Shown here one piece after another: positions 8,896-16,616 of a stretch of DNA of 64,000 nt. Below the pieces are notes generated by a model, which did not search any database, had not been told where the DNA came from, and saw nothing but the letters and a program-made list of their open reading frames with translations. This stretch comes from Allokutzneria sp. NRRL B-24872. GTDB lineage: Bacteria > Actinomycetota > Actinomycetes > Mycobacteriales > Pseudonocardiaceae. The stretch is taken from NCBI RefSeq assembly GCF_002155965.1, contig NZ_MUMH01000018.1:62001-126000 (forward strand). Reading direction: 5' to 3'. The number at the start of each line of letters is the position of its first letter. Positions within the stretch are counted from its first letter, which is position 1. A program made the position numbers and the translations under genes.

Positions 8896-9684
8896 TTACC
8901 GAATCGATCCCAGCTGCTGGTTGATCCAGTCGCGGTGACTGGTCACATCGCTGTAGATCGTGTCGCCCGACGTGCACCGCAGGCTCTGCCCGCGACTGGT
9001 CGCCCCGGCCAGCCGCCACACGCCGTCCGCCTTGAGCAGCGCGGGACCGCCGGAGTCGCCGAAGCAGGCGCTCGCGGTGTTGTTCGGCGCGTCCACGCAC
9101 AGCTCGTGCTGCGCGTCGAAGGGGATCGCCGAGCAGGAACTGTCAGATTCGATCTTGGTGTTCAACTCCTGGAGCGTCACCGGGGGCTGGCCGCAGCCGC
9201 GCTCGGGGCAGGTCAGGCCCCAGCCGATGATCCGCGCGGCCGTCTGCGCGGCCGGCGAGGCGTCGGCGATCTTGATCGGCTCCGCGCTGACCGGGGCGCT
9301 CAGGTGCACCACGGCGATGTCGTTCCAGCCCAGGAAGACCGGGATGTACCAGGGGTGCTGGACGAACTTGTCCGCGCCGACCAGTTCACCGCCGCCGGTG
9401 CGGCTCGTGCTGCCGATGCGGAACTGGTAGTCGGCGGGGTTCTGCTGGGCGACGCAGTGCGCGGCCGTGACCAGCCACTGCGGCGCGATCAGGGAGGCCC
9501 CGCAGCGGTGCGCGCCGGTGGCCTTCGCCTGCATCGACGCCATGAACGAATAGGTCTCGGTGGCGTCGCCGCCGCCGACGATCCGGGAACCCACGTCTCC
9601 GGCGGGAGTCGCGGCGGCCGTTCCCTGGCCGAGCAGGGTGGCGGCGACGGCGGTCACCGCGATGAGCAGAGAACGCATTTTCAT
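8896..9684 (-). CDS. Secreted trypsin-like S1 serine protease 1
   Basis: A 262-residue preproenzyme. The ATG at 9684 (MKMRSLLIAVTAVA) is preferred over a GTG at 9693. It places GAAGGGG 10 nt upstream and restores the 20-nt distance between the leader hairpin and the start seen in the paralogues. A signal peptide of about 25 residues is followed by a short propeptide and the mature start IVGGGD. The catalytic triad is His in TAAHCV, Asp in NDIAVVHL and Ser in GDSGGP. Six or more Cys form the usual disulfides. It is the most diverged of the four and the only one with TAAHC rather than TAKHC. It is flanked by its own hairpin leader and terminator, so it is probably monocistronic. The substrate is unknown. 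Confidence 0.9.
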   Translation of the reverse strand: MKMRSLLIAVTAVAATLLGQGTAAATPAGDVGSRIVGGGDATETYSFMASMQAKATGAHRCGASLIAPQWLVTAAHCVAQQNPADYQFRIGSTSRTGGGELVGADKFVQHPWYIPVFLGWNDIAVVHLSAPVSAEPIKIADASPAAQTAARIIGWGLTCPERGCGQPPVTLQELNTKIESDSSCSAIPFDAQHELCVDAPNNTASACFGDSGGPALLKADGVWRLAGATSRGQSLRCTSGDTIYSDVTSHRDWINQQLGSIR

Positions 9685-9704
9685 GGTGTTCACGCCCCTT
9701 CAAC

Positions 9705-9723
9705 CCCGGTGCCCTCAACCGGG
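9705..9723 (-). promoter_or_regulatory. Leader hairpin of protease 1 (conserved 7-nt loop)
   Basis: On the minus strand, CCCGGT-TGAGGGC-ACCGGG forms a 6-bp stem closing a 7-nt loop. It lies 20 nt before the ATG. A -10-like TACTTT lies just upstream, so transcription probably starts near the foot of the stem. The loop matches those of the other three protease leaders in six of seven positions while the stem sequence differs. Confidence 0.6.
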
Positions 9724-9859
9724 ATGAATGGAAAGTAAACGCTCGTTCCTAATTGGGCGGTACCGGCAAAAGGGGAATCGAATGCGCCGTCCCTCCAATG
9801 GCCCATAGCGCGTCGATTCGAGCGCACAGGGCGGCCGTGATGGCCCGAACGCAGTAAAG

Positions 9860-9890
9860 GAGCGGCCCGCCGGAGTGCGACGGGCCGCTC
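9860..9890. terminator. Terminator of protease 2
   Basis: A 10-bp stem, GAGCGGCCCG with CGGGCCGCTC, and an 11-nt loop, lying 11 bp past the stop of the second protease. Confidence 0.7.
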
Positions 9891-9901
9891 GAACACCGTT
9901 G

Positions 9902-10669
9902 TTAGACGGCGCCCGCGATTCCGCTGATCCAGCTGCGGAAGGCGGGGACGTCCTCGTAGATCGACGGGCGCACGGCGCACGTCGAGCCGCCGCCGGAGCG
10001 GCTGGTCGCGCCGATCAGCTGCCACTGGCCGCTGACCATCTTGATCTGCGGGCCGCCGGAGTCGCCGTAGCAGGCGCCCGCGCTGCCGCCGGGGTTGCTG
10101 GTGCAGATCTCCACCGAGCCGTAGATGCCGCTGCACGAGCCGTCGGCCACGATCGAGGTGTTCAGCTCCTGCAGGGTGACCGGCGCGCCGCAACCGCCGG
10201 GGCTCGGGCAGGTCTGGCCCCAGCCGATGATGCGGGTCGCGGTCCCGACCGCGCCGGAGCTGGCCGCGACCTTGATCGGGGCCTGCGCCACCGAGCTGGA
10301 CAGGCGCACCAGCGCCATGTCGTAGCTCGGGTGGGTGTGGATCGCGGCGGCGCCGACGTAGCTGCCGCCGCTGGTGCGGTTGGTGGTGCCGATCCTGGCC
10401 CGGATCGAGGCCGGGGACTTGCCCTGGACGCAGTGCTTGGCCGTCACGACCCAGTTGGCCTTGATCAGCGAGCCGCCGCAGAAGTGCCCGCCCGAGGTGT
10501 TCTGCAGGGACACCATGAACGAGTAGGTCTGGGTGGCGTTGCCGCCGCCGACGATCATCGTGCCGACGTCACCGGGGTCCGCGGCGGGGGTGGCCACCGC
10601 CGTCCCGGCCATGCCGAGCGCGGTGGCCGCGGTGGCGAGCAGACCGACGAGAAGTGCGCGAATCTTCAC
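9902..10669 (-). CDS. Secreted trypsin-like S1 serine protease 2
   Basis: A 255-residue preproenzyme from the GTG at 10669 ([20 protein letters not shown]), with GAGGAG about 7 nt upstream. After the signal peptide and a short propeptide the mature enzyme begins at [13 protein letters not shown]. The catalytic residues are His in VTAKHCV, Asp in YDMALVRL and Ser in GDSGGP, and [11 protein letters not shown] carries extra Cys. The Lys replacing the usual Ala next to the catalytic His (TAKHC) is shared with proteases 3 and 4. It is closest to protease 3, with long near-identical stretches around the mature N-terminus, so the array grew by duplication. It has its own terminator and leader hairpin. 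Confidence 0.9.
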   Translation of the reverse strand: MKIRALLVGLLATAATALGMAGTAVATPAADPGDVGTMIVGGGNATQTYSFMVSLQNTSGGHFCGGSLIKANWVVTAKHCVQGKSPASIRARIGTTNRTSGGSYVGAAAIHTHPSYDMALVRLSSSVAQAPIKVAASSGAVGTATRIIGWGQTCPSPGGCGAPVTLQELNTSIVADGSCSGIYGSVEICTSNPGGSAGACYGDSGGPQIKMVSGQWQLIGATSRSGGGSTCAVRPSIYEDVPAFRSWISGIAGAV

Positions 10670-10685
10670 GGAAGTGCTCCTCTCG

Positions 10686-10706
10686 CTCCGGCGCCCTCTG
10701 CCGGAG
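10686..10706 (-). promoter_or_regulatory. Leader hairpin of protease 2 (AGAGGGC loop)
   Basis: CTCCGGC-AGAGGGC-GCCGGAG on the minus strand: a 7-bp stem and a 7-nt loop, 16 nt before the GTG start. A -10-like TAGCTT lies 9 nt upstream of the stem, which would place the hairpin at the extreme 5' end of the mRNA. Confidence 0.65.
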
Positions 10707-10845
10707 CTGAGAATGAAGCTAGTGATCCACGACACGTTCCGAGTACCGCCTGTTGGCAGCGTCGGAGGTGTACAACTCCGTGGCACTCGGCGGCATAATT
10801 CCTCACCCTTTCACCAATTCGGATCAAAGTTTCTGAGAACGCCAA

Positions 10846-10879
10846 AGAGCCCCTTTCCGTCGTGACGGAAAGGGGCTCT
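10846..10879. terminator. Strong terminator of protease 3
   Basis: A perfect 16-bp stem, AGAGCCCCTTTCCGTC with its inverse, around a two-base apex. It lies 9 bp downstream of the protease 3 stop codon. Confidence 0.85.
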
Positions 10880-10888
10880 CCAGTGGTT

Positions 10889-11653
10889 CTACAGTCCGCC
10901 GGTGTTCGAGGAGACCCAGCTGCGGTGCGCCGGGACGTCCACGTAGATCGACGGGCCGGTCGCGCAGATCGAGCTGCCGTTGCCGCTGCGGCTGGTCGCC
11001 CCGATCAGCGTCCAGTTGCCCGCGCTGCCCTTCACCTGCGGGCCGCCGGAGTCGCCGTAGCAGGCGCCCTGGTTGCCCGAGGTGTTGTCGGTGCAGATCT
11101 CGGCGGGGCCGTTGATGCCACGGCAGTCGCCGTCGGAGCGGATGGAGGTGTTCAGCTCCTTCAGGGTGATCGGCGCCGAACCGGGGCCGCTCGCCACGGT
11201 CTGGCCCCAGCCCATGATCCGGGTCCTGGTGCCCACCGCGCCCGAGCTGTCCGCGAGGGACACCGGCCGCTGGGTGGAGGAGCCGGAGAGCTGGACCAGC
11301 GCCAGGTCGACGCTCGGGTGCAGCACGATCCGGCTCGCGCCCAGCACCTGGCCGCCGCTGGTGCGGTTGGTGCTGCCGATCCGGGCCTGGATCGAGGAGG
11401 CACTGGTGCCCTGGACGCAGTGCTTCGCCGTCACGACCCAGTTGGCCTTGATCAGCGAGCCGCCGCAGAAGTGCCCGCCGTTGCGCTGCAGGGACACCAT
11501 GAACGAGTAGGTCTCGGTGGCGTTGCCGCCGCCGACGATCATGGTGCTGACATCGCCGTCCGGTGTCGCGGCCGCGACACCGGGCAGGGAGAAGCCGCCG
11601 ACCGCGGTGGCGGTCGCGGCCAGGAGACCGACGATCAGAGAACGAGTACGCAC
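10889..11653 (-). CDS. Secreted trypsin-like S1 serine protease 3
   Basis: A 254-residue preproenzyme. The GTG at 11653 (VRTRSLIVGLLAATATAVGG) follows AAAGGAGAG at good spacing; a GTG six codons earlier would place the ribosome-binding site inside the gene. The mature enzyme starts at [13 protein letters not shown]. The catalytic triad is His in VTAKHCV, Asp in VDLALVQL and Ser in GDSGGP. It lacks the extra Cys pair of its neighbours at the GQTVASGPGS position. Its signal peptide is nearly identical to that of protease 4. It is separated from its neighbours by a leader hairpin and a very strong terminator. The substrate is unknown, but secretion and gene number suggest extracellular protein degradation or processing. 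Confidence 0.9.
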   Translation of the reverse strand: MRTRSLIVGLLAATATAVGGFSLPGVAAATPDGDVSTMIVGGGNATETYSFMVSLQRNGGHFCGGSLIKANWVVTAKHCVQGTSASSIQARIGSTNRTSGGQVLGASRIVLHPSVDLALVQLSGSSTQRPVSLADSSGAVGTRTRIMGWGQTVASGPGSAPITLKELNTSIRSDGDCRGINGPAEICTDNTSGNQGACYGDSGGPQVKGSAGNWTLIGATSRSGNGSSICATGPSIYVDVPAHRSWVSSNTGGL

Positions 11654-11672
11654 TGTTCTCTCTCCTTTCACG

Positions 11673-11697
11673 CCTTCCGGCGCCCTCTGCCGGAAGG
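11673..11697 (-). promoter_or_regulatory. Leader hairpin of protease 3 (AGAGGGC loop)
   Basis: A 9-bp stem, CCTTCCGGC with GCCGGAAGG, closes the loop AGAGGGC, 19 nt before the start codon. A -10-like TACCTT precedes it by about 8 nt. Confidence 0.65.
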
Positions 11698-11778
11698 GTC
11701 ACGAAAAGGTAAACAGCGCTCGCGTTCGTCCGGACACCTACTTTGGACGGGGCTACCCACCGTCACCGGGAGAGGGTT

Positions 11779-11810
11779 CGGCCCCGCCGTCGCGGGGGAC
11801 GGCGGGGCCG
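11779..11810. terminator. Terminator of protease 4
   Basis: A 13-bp perfect stem, CGGCCCCGCCGTC with GACGGCGGGGCCG, and a 6-nt loop, 15 bp past the stop of protease 4. Confidence 0.8.
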
Positions 11811-11825
11811 AGTTCAGCGGGCGCC

Positions 11826-12587
11826 TCAGGCGCCGGTGTTCTGCGCGATCCAGTCCTTGAAGGTGGTCACGTCGACGTAGATCGACGGGCCGGTGGCGCA
11901 GGTCGGGTTGCCGTTGCCGGCGCGGCTGGTGGCGCCGATCAGCTGCCAGGTGCCGCCGACCTTCTTCACCTGCGGGCCGCCGGAGTCGCCGTAGCAGGCG
12001 CCGGAGTTGCCGCCGGGGTTGTCGGTGCAGATCTCCTGCGCGCCGGTGATGCCGGTGCACGCGCTGTCCGGCTTGATCTTGGTGTCCAGCTCCTGCAGCT
12101 GCACGGGCACGTCGCCGCAGCCGCGGGTCGGACAGGTCAGGCCCCAGCCGATGATCCGGGTGGCCGTGCCGTCCGCGCCCGCCGAGTCGGCAACCGCGAT
12201 GGTCTTCTCCTGCACCGGGTTGGCCAGCTTGACCAGCGCGATGTCGATGGACTGGTGGGTGACGACCTTGGCCGCCTTCACCACCGTGCCACCGGCGTTG
12301 TGGGTCTTGGTGCCGATCCGGAACTGCATGCCGGTGGCGCCGGAGCCGACGCAGTGCTTGGCCGTGACGACCCAGTCGGCCTTGATCAGCGAAGCACCGC
12401 AGGAGTGCTTGCCGGAGCTCCCCTGCAGGGAAGCCATGAACGAGTAGTCCTCACTGGCGGGCTTGCCGCCGATGATGCGGGAAGAGACGTCGTCCTGTGG
12501 GGTTGCCGCCGCGGCGGCGGGCAGGGTGAGACCGCCGATGGCGGTTACTGCTGCGAGGACCCCGACGATCAGAGAACGAGTACGCAC
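11826..12587 (-). CDS. Secreted trypsin-like S1 serine protease 4
   Basis: A 253-residue preproenzyme from the GTG at 12587 (VRTRSLIVGVLAAVTAIGGL), with GAGGAG 6 nt upstream. The mature enzyme starts at IIGGKPASEDYSF. The catalytic triad is His in VTAKHCV, Asp in IDIALVKL and Ser in GDSGGP. GLTCPTRGCG carries the extra Cys pair seen in proteases 1 and 2. It is the first gene of the array in the direction of transcription and lies downstream of glpX on the same strand, 144 bp away. Its own leader hairpin and terminator imply separate transcription. Confidence 0.9.
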   Translation of the reverse strand: MRTRSLIVGVLAAVTAIGGLTLPAAAAATPQDDVSSRIIGGKPASEDYSFMASLQGSSGKHSCGASLIKADWVVTAKHCVGSGATGMQFRIGTKTHNAGGTVVKAAKVVTHQSIDIALVKLANPVQEKTIAVADSAGADGTATRIIGWGLTCPTRGCGDVPVQLQELDTKIKPDSACTGITGAQEICTDNPGGNSGACYGDSGGPQVKKVGGTWQLIGATSRAGNGNPTCATGPSIYVDVTTFKDWIAQNTGA

Positions 12588-12607
12588 TGATCACTCCTCA
12601 TTCCGCC

Positions 12608-12626
12608 CCTGGCGCCCTCTGCCAGG
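12608..12626 (-). promoter_or_regulatory. Leader hairpin of protease 4 (AGAGGGC loop)
   Basis: CCTGGC-AGAGGGC-GCCAGG: a 6-bp stem and a 7-nt loop, 20 nt before the GTG. The promoter upstream is less clear than for the other three. Confidence 0.6.
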
Positions 12627-12731
12627 AGTCACAATGAGCGTGCTTCTTTAATCCTTTCGGGGTAACCCGCTGGAGGTATCCGCCCGAACGGACTTCCGGA
12701 GTGGACCGTTCGGGCCGGACACCTGCGCCCG

Positions 12732-13778
12732 TCAGGGCAGCGGCAGGGCCTCCTGGTCCTCGTCCTCAGCACGGTCGAAGTCGACCGAGGAGTACTCACG
12801 CAGCTTGGTCAACCGGTGGTAACCGTCGATCAAGCGCACCGTGCCCGATTTGGACCGCATCACGATGGACTGCGTCGTGCAACCCCCCGAACGGTAGTGG
12901 ACTCCACGGAGAAGGTCCCCGTCGGTGACACCGGTCGCGCAGAAGAAGATGTTGTCGCCGCGCACGAGGTCGTCGGTGGTGAGCACGCGGTCCAGGTCGT
13001 GCCCGGCGTCGATGGCGCGCTGCCGCTCCTCGTCGTCCTTGGGCCACAGCCGCCCCTGGATCTCGCCACCGACGCACTTCAGCGCGGCCGCGGCGATGAT
13101 GCCCTCGGGGGTGCCGCCGATGCCCAGCAGCATGTCCACGCCGGTGTTCGACCTCGCGGCGGAGATCGCCCCCGCCACGTCGCCGTCGCTGACGAAGTGG
13201 ATGCGCGCGCCCGCCCTGCGCACCTCGTCCACCAGCCGCTCGTGCCGGGGCCGGTCCAGGATGCAGACGGTCACGTCGGAGATGTCGGTGGACTTCGCCT
13301 TGGCCACCCTGCGGATGTTCTCCGCGACCGGCGCCTCCAGGTCCACCACGCCCGCCGCCTCTGGTCCCACCGCGAGCTTCTCCATGTAGAACACCGCGGA
13401 CGGGTCGTACATGGCGCCGCGCTCGGCGACGGCCAGCACCGCTAGCGCGTTGGGCATGCCCTTGCTCATCAGCGTGGTGCCGTCGATCGGGTCCACCGCG
13501 ACGTCGCAGTCGGGCCCGTCGCCGTTGCCGACCTCCTCGCCGTTGTAGAGCATGGGCGCCTCGTCCTTCTCGCCCTCGCCGATCACCACGACGCCGCGCA
13601 TCGAGACGGTGCCGATCAGCTTGCGCATGGCGTCCACGGCGGCGCCGTCACCACGGTTCTTCTCACCGCGCCCCACCCAGCGACCCGCTGCCATCGCGGC
13701 GGCCTCGGTGACCCTGACCAACTCAAGGGCGAGGTTGCGGTCGGGGGCTTCCCGACGACGGGCCGAACTGGTGCTCAT
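12732..13778 (-). CDS. glpX: Class II fructose-1,6-bisphosphatase
   Basis: A 348-residue enzyme that hydrolyses fructose 1,6-bisphosphate to fructose 6-phosphate in gluconeogenesis and needs a divalent metal. The GlpX motifs are intact: [17 protein letters not shown] near residue 40, [20 protein letters not shown] near 70, the metal site DPIDGTT near 97, and [15 protein letters not shown] near 215. The ATG at 13778 follows a GGGAGG-like site. Length and order beside fumC and xseBA match Rv1099c, the only FBPase of M. tuberculosis. It is probably a housekeeping gene here too. Confidence 0.95.
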   Translation of the reverse strand: MSTSSARRREAPDRNLALELVRVTEAAAMAAGRWVGRGEKNRGDGAAVDAMRKLIGTVSMRGVVVIGEGEKDEAPMLYNGEEVGNGDGPDCDVAVDPIDGTTLMSKGMPNALAVLAVAERGAMYDPSAVFYMEKLAVGPEAAGVVDLEAPVAENIRRVAKAKSTDISDVTVCILDRPRHERLVDEVRRAGARIHFVSDGDVAGAISAARSNTGVDMLLGIGGTPEGIIAAAALKCVGGEIQGRLWPKDDEERQRAIDAGHDLDRVLTTDDLVRGDNIFFCATGVTDGDLLRGVHYRSGGCTTQSIVMRSKSGTVRLIDGYHRLTKLREYSSVDFDRAEDEDQEALPLP

Positions 13779-13813
13779 ATCGCGCCTCCCTGGTGGGTGC
13801 GGCGGATCGCCGT

Positions 13814-13867
13814 TGATCTGCCGTGCGCGGTGGATCGAACACCGCGCACGAGCGATCCTCGCAGATC
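13814..13867. other. Long composite hairpin between xseB and glpX
   Basis: An 11-bp perfect stem, CGTGCGCGGTG (13821-13831) with CACCGCGCACG (13839-13849), is nested inside a 7-bp outer stem, GATCTGC (13814-13820) with GCAGATC (13860-13866). It lies 170 bp past the xseB stop and 36 bp before the glpX start. It could terminate the xse operon or lie in the glpX leader. Confidence 0.5.
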
Positions 13868-13950
13868 AGACACCTGCCGAGTCAGCCGCGAACCAGGTGG
13901 TGGGCCCCGATGGTGACCAATCCAACACCCCTGTGGGCAGCTCCCCCAGG

Positions 13951-13971
13951 TGTGGACAAACCTGTGGACAA
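13951..13971 (-). promoter_or_regulatory. Two DnaA-box-like nonamers
   Basis: TGTGGACAA occurs at 13951-13959 and 13963-13971. Read on the minus strand, both are TTGTCCACA, the Streptomyces-type DnaA box. They are spaced 12 bp apart in the intergenic region between xseB and glpX. A degenerate third copy, TGTGGGCAG, lies at 13932. Confidence 0.5.
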
Positions 13972-14035
13972 CTCCGTTCGGAGCGTCCACGGCGTCAGAC
14001 GTCGCTGGAAGAATCGATTACGAGGGAGACCCCGT

Positions 14036-14278
14036 CTAGCGGTCGTCACCCTCGACGGAGGCCAGCGCCTGGTCGACCCGCTCCCGCGCTCCGGCGAGGT
14101 GGCGGTCGCACACCTTGGCAAGCGCCTCGCCGCGTTCCCAGAGCGCCAGCGAGTCCTCAAGGGAGAGCCCGCCCGCCTCCAGCTTGCGCACCACGTCGGC
14201 CAGCTGCTCGCGCGCGGCCTCGTAGCTCAGCGCGGCCAGTTCGGGATCAAGCTCCGTGCTCGCGCCGCTGTCGTTCAC
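14036..14278 (-). CDS. xseB: Exodeoxyribonuclease VII small subunit
   Basis: An 80-residue protein from the GTG at 14278 (VNDSGASTELDPELAALSYE). The core, ALSYEAAREQLADVVRKLEA then GLSLEDSLALWERGEALAKV, is the XseB helical hairpin, which binds XseA in the single-strand exonuclease. The start overlaps the TGA of the upstream gene (GTGA), indicating coupling. GGGGAG lies 9 nt upstream. It is the last gene of the operon 16461-14036. The negatively charged end (ASVEGDDR) is usual for the family. Confidence 0.92.
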   Translation of the reverse strand: MNDSGASTELDPELAALSYEAAREQLADVVRKLEAGGLSLEDSLALWERGEALAKVCDRHLAGARERVDQALASVEGDDR

Positions 14279-14709
14279 GCTGTGGGACTCCCCAACCTGC
14301 TCTGCATCCGGACCACCGCGGTGGCCACCGCCTGGTCGTATCCGATGAAGGCCTCGGCGAACTCGGCCCCGTCGCCCTCGAAGAGCGCCTCGCCGATCCG
14401 GTCCTCCGCCGCGGTCACCCTGCGCCGCTGGACCGAACCGCCGCCGAGCCACCAGACATCGCCGACGTAGATCGACGTCGCCTCGGACAACGCGCGCAGC
14501 CTAGCCGGAAGGCCGAGCCGCGCCGCGGACACGCAGCCGCCCAGCAGGGCTGACCAGCACTCGGCCGCCGCGGCGTTGGCCTCCTCGGCACGCCGCTGCA
14601 CCACCCGCGCGCTCCCGCGCTCCGGTGGACCGACCTGGCTGTCCGCCGCACTTCGGGCAGCGGCTACGGTCAATGGCAGGAACGTCGGCTCTCGGGCCGG
14701 AAAGGGCAC
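14275..14709 (-). CDS. Unknown protein encoded between xseA and xseB
   Basis: A 144-residue protein. The GTG at 14709 has a full GGAGGT five bases upstream, which itself lies just after the xseA stop codon; the stop overlaps the xseB start. This double coupling argues strongly for a real gene. The protein is soluble and Ala-rich, probably helical, with a distinctive ATSIYVGDVWWLGGGSVQRR segment and a C-terminal half AEDRIGEALFEGDGAEFAEA followed by FIGYDQAVATAVVRMQSRLG. I recognise no domain. In most genomes xseA and xseB are adjacent. Its position suggests a link to exonuclease VII or simple co-regulation. Not identified. Confidence 0.8.
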   Translation of the reverse strand: MPFPAREPTFLPLTVAAARSAADSQVGPPERGSARVVQRRAEEANAAAAECWSALLGGCVSAARLGLPARLRALSEATSIYVGDVWWLGGGSVQRRRVTAAEDRIGEALFEGDGAEFAEAFIGYDQAVATAVVRMQSRLGSPTA

Positions 14710-14722
14710 CGCACACCTCCGT

Positions 14723-15952
14723 TCAGCGCTGTTCGCTCTCCTCAGGCACGACGGCATGCACCGAACCGTCCACGACGCGCACGCGCAAGCTGGTTCCCGG
14801 GGGAGCGTCGGCCACATGGCGCAGCACGTGTGTGCTCCCATCGGGTGCGAGGCGTTGGACGATCGCGTACCCGCGGGCCAGAGTGGACGCAGGTCCCAAG
14901 GTCGTCAAGCGTGCTTTAGTCGCTTCTAGCCCGGTGTAAGCCGCGCTGAGCTCAGCGCGGACCACGCGGCGGGCCCGATCGCGCAGCCCCCTTACCTCGT
15001 CAGCTCTGTTGCGCAGCGGAGTGATCGGATCGGCCAGCGCCGGTCGACTGCGCAGCGAGTTCAGCAACCGGTGTTCTCGATCCACCCATCCGTGTAGAGC
15101 TCGGCGAGCACGATTCCGCAGTTGCCTGATGCGCTCGCTCTCCTCGCCCATGTCCGGCACCACGCGCTTGCCCGCGTCCGTCGGCGTGGAACAGCGCAGG
15201 TCCGCGACGTGGTCGACCAGCGGGGTGTCCGGCTCGTGGCCGATCGCGCTGACCACCGGCGTCCGGCACTTGGCCACCGCGCGGCACAGCGTCTCGTCGG
15301 AGAAGGGCAGCAGGTCCTCGACACTGCCCCCGCCCCTGGCCAGCACGATCACGTCCACCGCCGCGTCCGCGTCCAGCTTCCCGAGCGCCTCGACGATCTG
15401 CGGCACCGCCGTCGGGCCCTGCACCGCGACGTTGACCACCTCGAAGTGCACCGAGGGCCAGCGCGCGCGGGCGTTGGTCAGCACGTCCCGCTCCGCGGCG
15501 GAGGCGCGTCCGGTGATCAGGCCGACGCGGTTGGGCAGGAACGGCAGCCTGCGCTTGCGCCGCGAGTCGAAAAGGCCCTCCGCGCCCAGCAGCTGCCGCA
15601 GCCGCTCGATCCGCGCCAGCAGTTCGCCGACGCCGACCGCGCGGATCTCGTCGACCCGCAGGCTCAGCGTGCCGCGCCCGGCGAAGTAGGAGGGGCGGCC
15701 GTGCACGACCACGCGGCTGCCCTCGGAGAGCTCCATGCCGCGCAGCAGTGCGGGCGCGCAGGTCACCTGGAGCGAGATGTCGGCCGCCGGGTCGCGCAGC
15801 GTCAGGAAGGCCGTGCCCGTTCCCGGGCGCGCGGAGATCTGCGTGACCTGGCCCTCCACCCACACCGCGCCGAGCCGGTTGATCCACTCAGCGATCTTGC
15901 GGGCGACCGTGCGCACCGGCCAGGGCTCGTCGGCGCTGCTCGGTGAGCTCAT
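14723..15952 (-). CDS. xseA: Exodeoxyribonuclease VII large subunit
   Basis: A 409-residue catalytic subunit of exonuclease VII, which degrades single-stranded DNA from both ends into oligonucleotides. The N-terminal OB fold (about residues 15-110) includes [20 protein letters not shown]. The catalytic domain follows with [40 protein letters not shown] and [19 protein letters not shown], then helical regions and a C-terminal GYAIV segment. All are typical XseA signatures. The ATG overlaps the stop of the Rv1109c-like gene (ATGA). The gene is co-transcribed with that gene, the unknown 144-residue protein and xseB. Confidence 0.95.
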   Translation of the reverse strand: MSSPSSADEPWPVRTVARKIAEWINRLGAVWVEGQVTQISARPGTGTAFLTLRDPAADISLQVTCAPALLRGMELSEGSRVVVHGRPSYFAGRGTLSLRVDEIRAVGVGELLARIERLRQLLGAEGLFDSRRKRRLPFLPNRVGLITGRASAAERDVLTNARARWPSVHFEVVNVAVQGPTAVPQIVEALGKLDADAAVDVIVLARGGGSVEDLLPFSDETLCRAVAKCRTPVVSAIGHEPDTPLVDHVADLRCSTPTDAGKRVVPDMGEESERIRQLRNRARRALHGWVDREHRLLNSLRSRPALADPITPLRNRADEVRGLRDRARRVVRAELSAAYTGLEATKARLTTLGPASTLARGYAIVQRLAPDGSTHVLRHVADAPPGTSLRVRVVDGSVHAVVPEESEQR

Positions 15953-16461
15953 GTGCCGCGAACGGTGGCGAGCCGGTTGGACAGCATCCGCACGAACGCC
16001 TCGCGGTCGGCGTGCGCGCGCTCGTGGGCGAGCAGGTCGTCCAGCTGCTCAGCGGTCAGCGTCTTCAACCTCCCGCGCAGCTGGGCGAAGGTGAGATCGT
16101 CGTAGCCGGGCAGGGCCTCCGGGCCGCTGTCCTCGATGTCGCTGTCCTTGGTGTCGCCGTCCTCGTTCTCGACGGCCTCGTTCTCGACCGGCTCGGCCGC
16201 GGCGGGCGTGCTCAGGTCGACGTCCTCGTCGAAGGTCGCCCATTCGGGGGCCTCCTCGGCGGGGCGGAACGTGGCGAGCGCCTCATCGCCCTTGATCGCC
16301 AGCTCCGTGAGGTGCTGCTGCGCCCGCATGGACGCCTGCATGGCGACGCTCGCGACGGTGACCGGCAGCCCGGCGAGGGACTGCGGCAGCTTCCGGGCTT
16401 GTTCCACGGCCGTGACCGCCAGACCAGCGGCGACGCGCAGTGGCAGTGGCAAGGACTTCAT
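15949..16461 (-). CDS. Lipid droplet-associated-type protein (Rv1109c-like)
   Basis: A 170-residue protein. The N-terminal half, [20 protein letters not shown] through [20 protein letters not shown], is amphipathic to hydrophobic. The middle is acidic ([20 protein letters not shown]). The C-terminal part, [20 protein letters not shown] then [20 protein letters not shown], is a small helical domain. This architecture and the position before xseA and divergent from ispH match the actinobacterial family annotated as lipid droplet-associated protein, for example Rv1109c. Function is poorly known. It is the first gene of the xse operon; the stop overlaps the xseA start. Confidence 0.75.
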   Translation of the reverse strand: MKSLPLPLRVAAGLAVTAVEQARKLPQSLAGLPVTVASVAMQASMRAQQHLTELAIKGDEALATFRPAEEAPEWATFDEDVDLSTPAAAEPVENEAVENEDGDTKDSDIEDSGPEALPGYDDLTFAQLRGRLKTLTAEQLDDLLAHERAHADREAFVRMLSNRLATVRGT

Positions 16462-16616
16462 GCGTCTAGCCTGCCTCAGTTCGGTCCTGGCTGGGAACTC
16501 GTGCGTGCTTTTCGCGGCCCCGCGCGATCAACTAGGCTCGGTGTTTCCCGTTTGGCCCAGTGCGCTCAGTCGACGGTGGGATGACTCGCGCGCGCGGCCG
16601 TCCGTAGGGTGGGGGC

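Noticed and set aside
10846-10879. Inverted repeat as a transposon end
   Set aside because: No transposase or target duplication; its position 9 bp beyond a stop codon fits a terminator.
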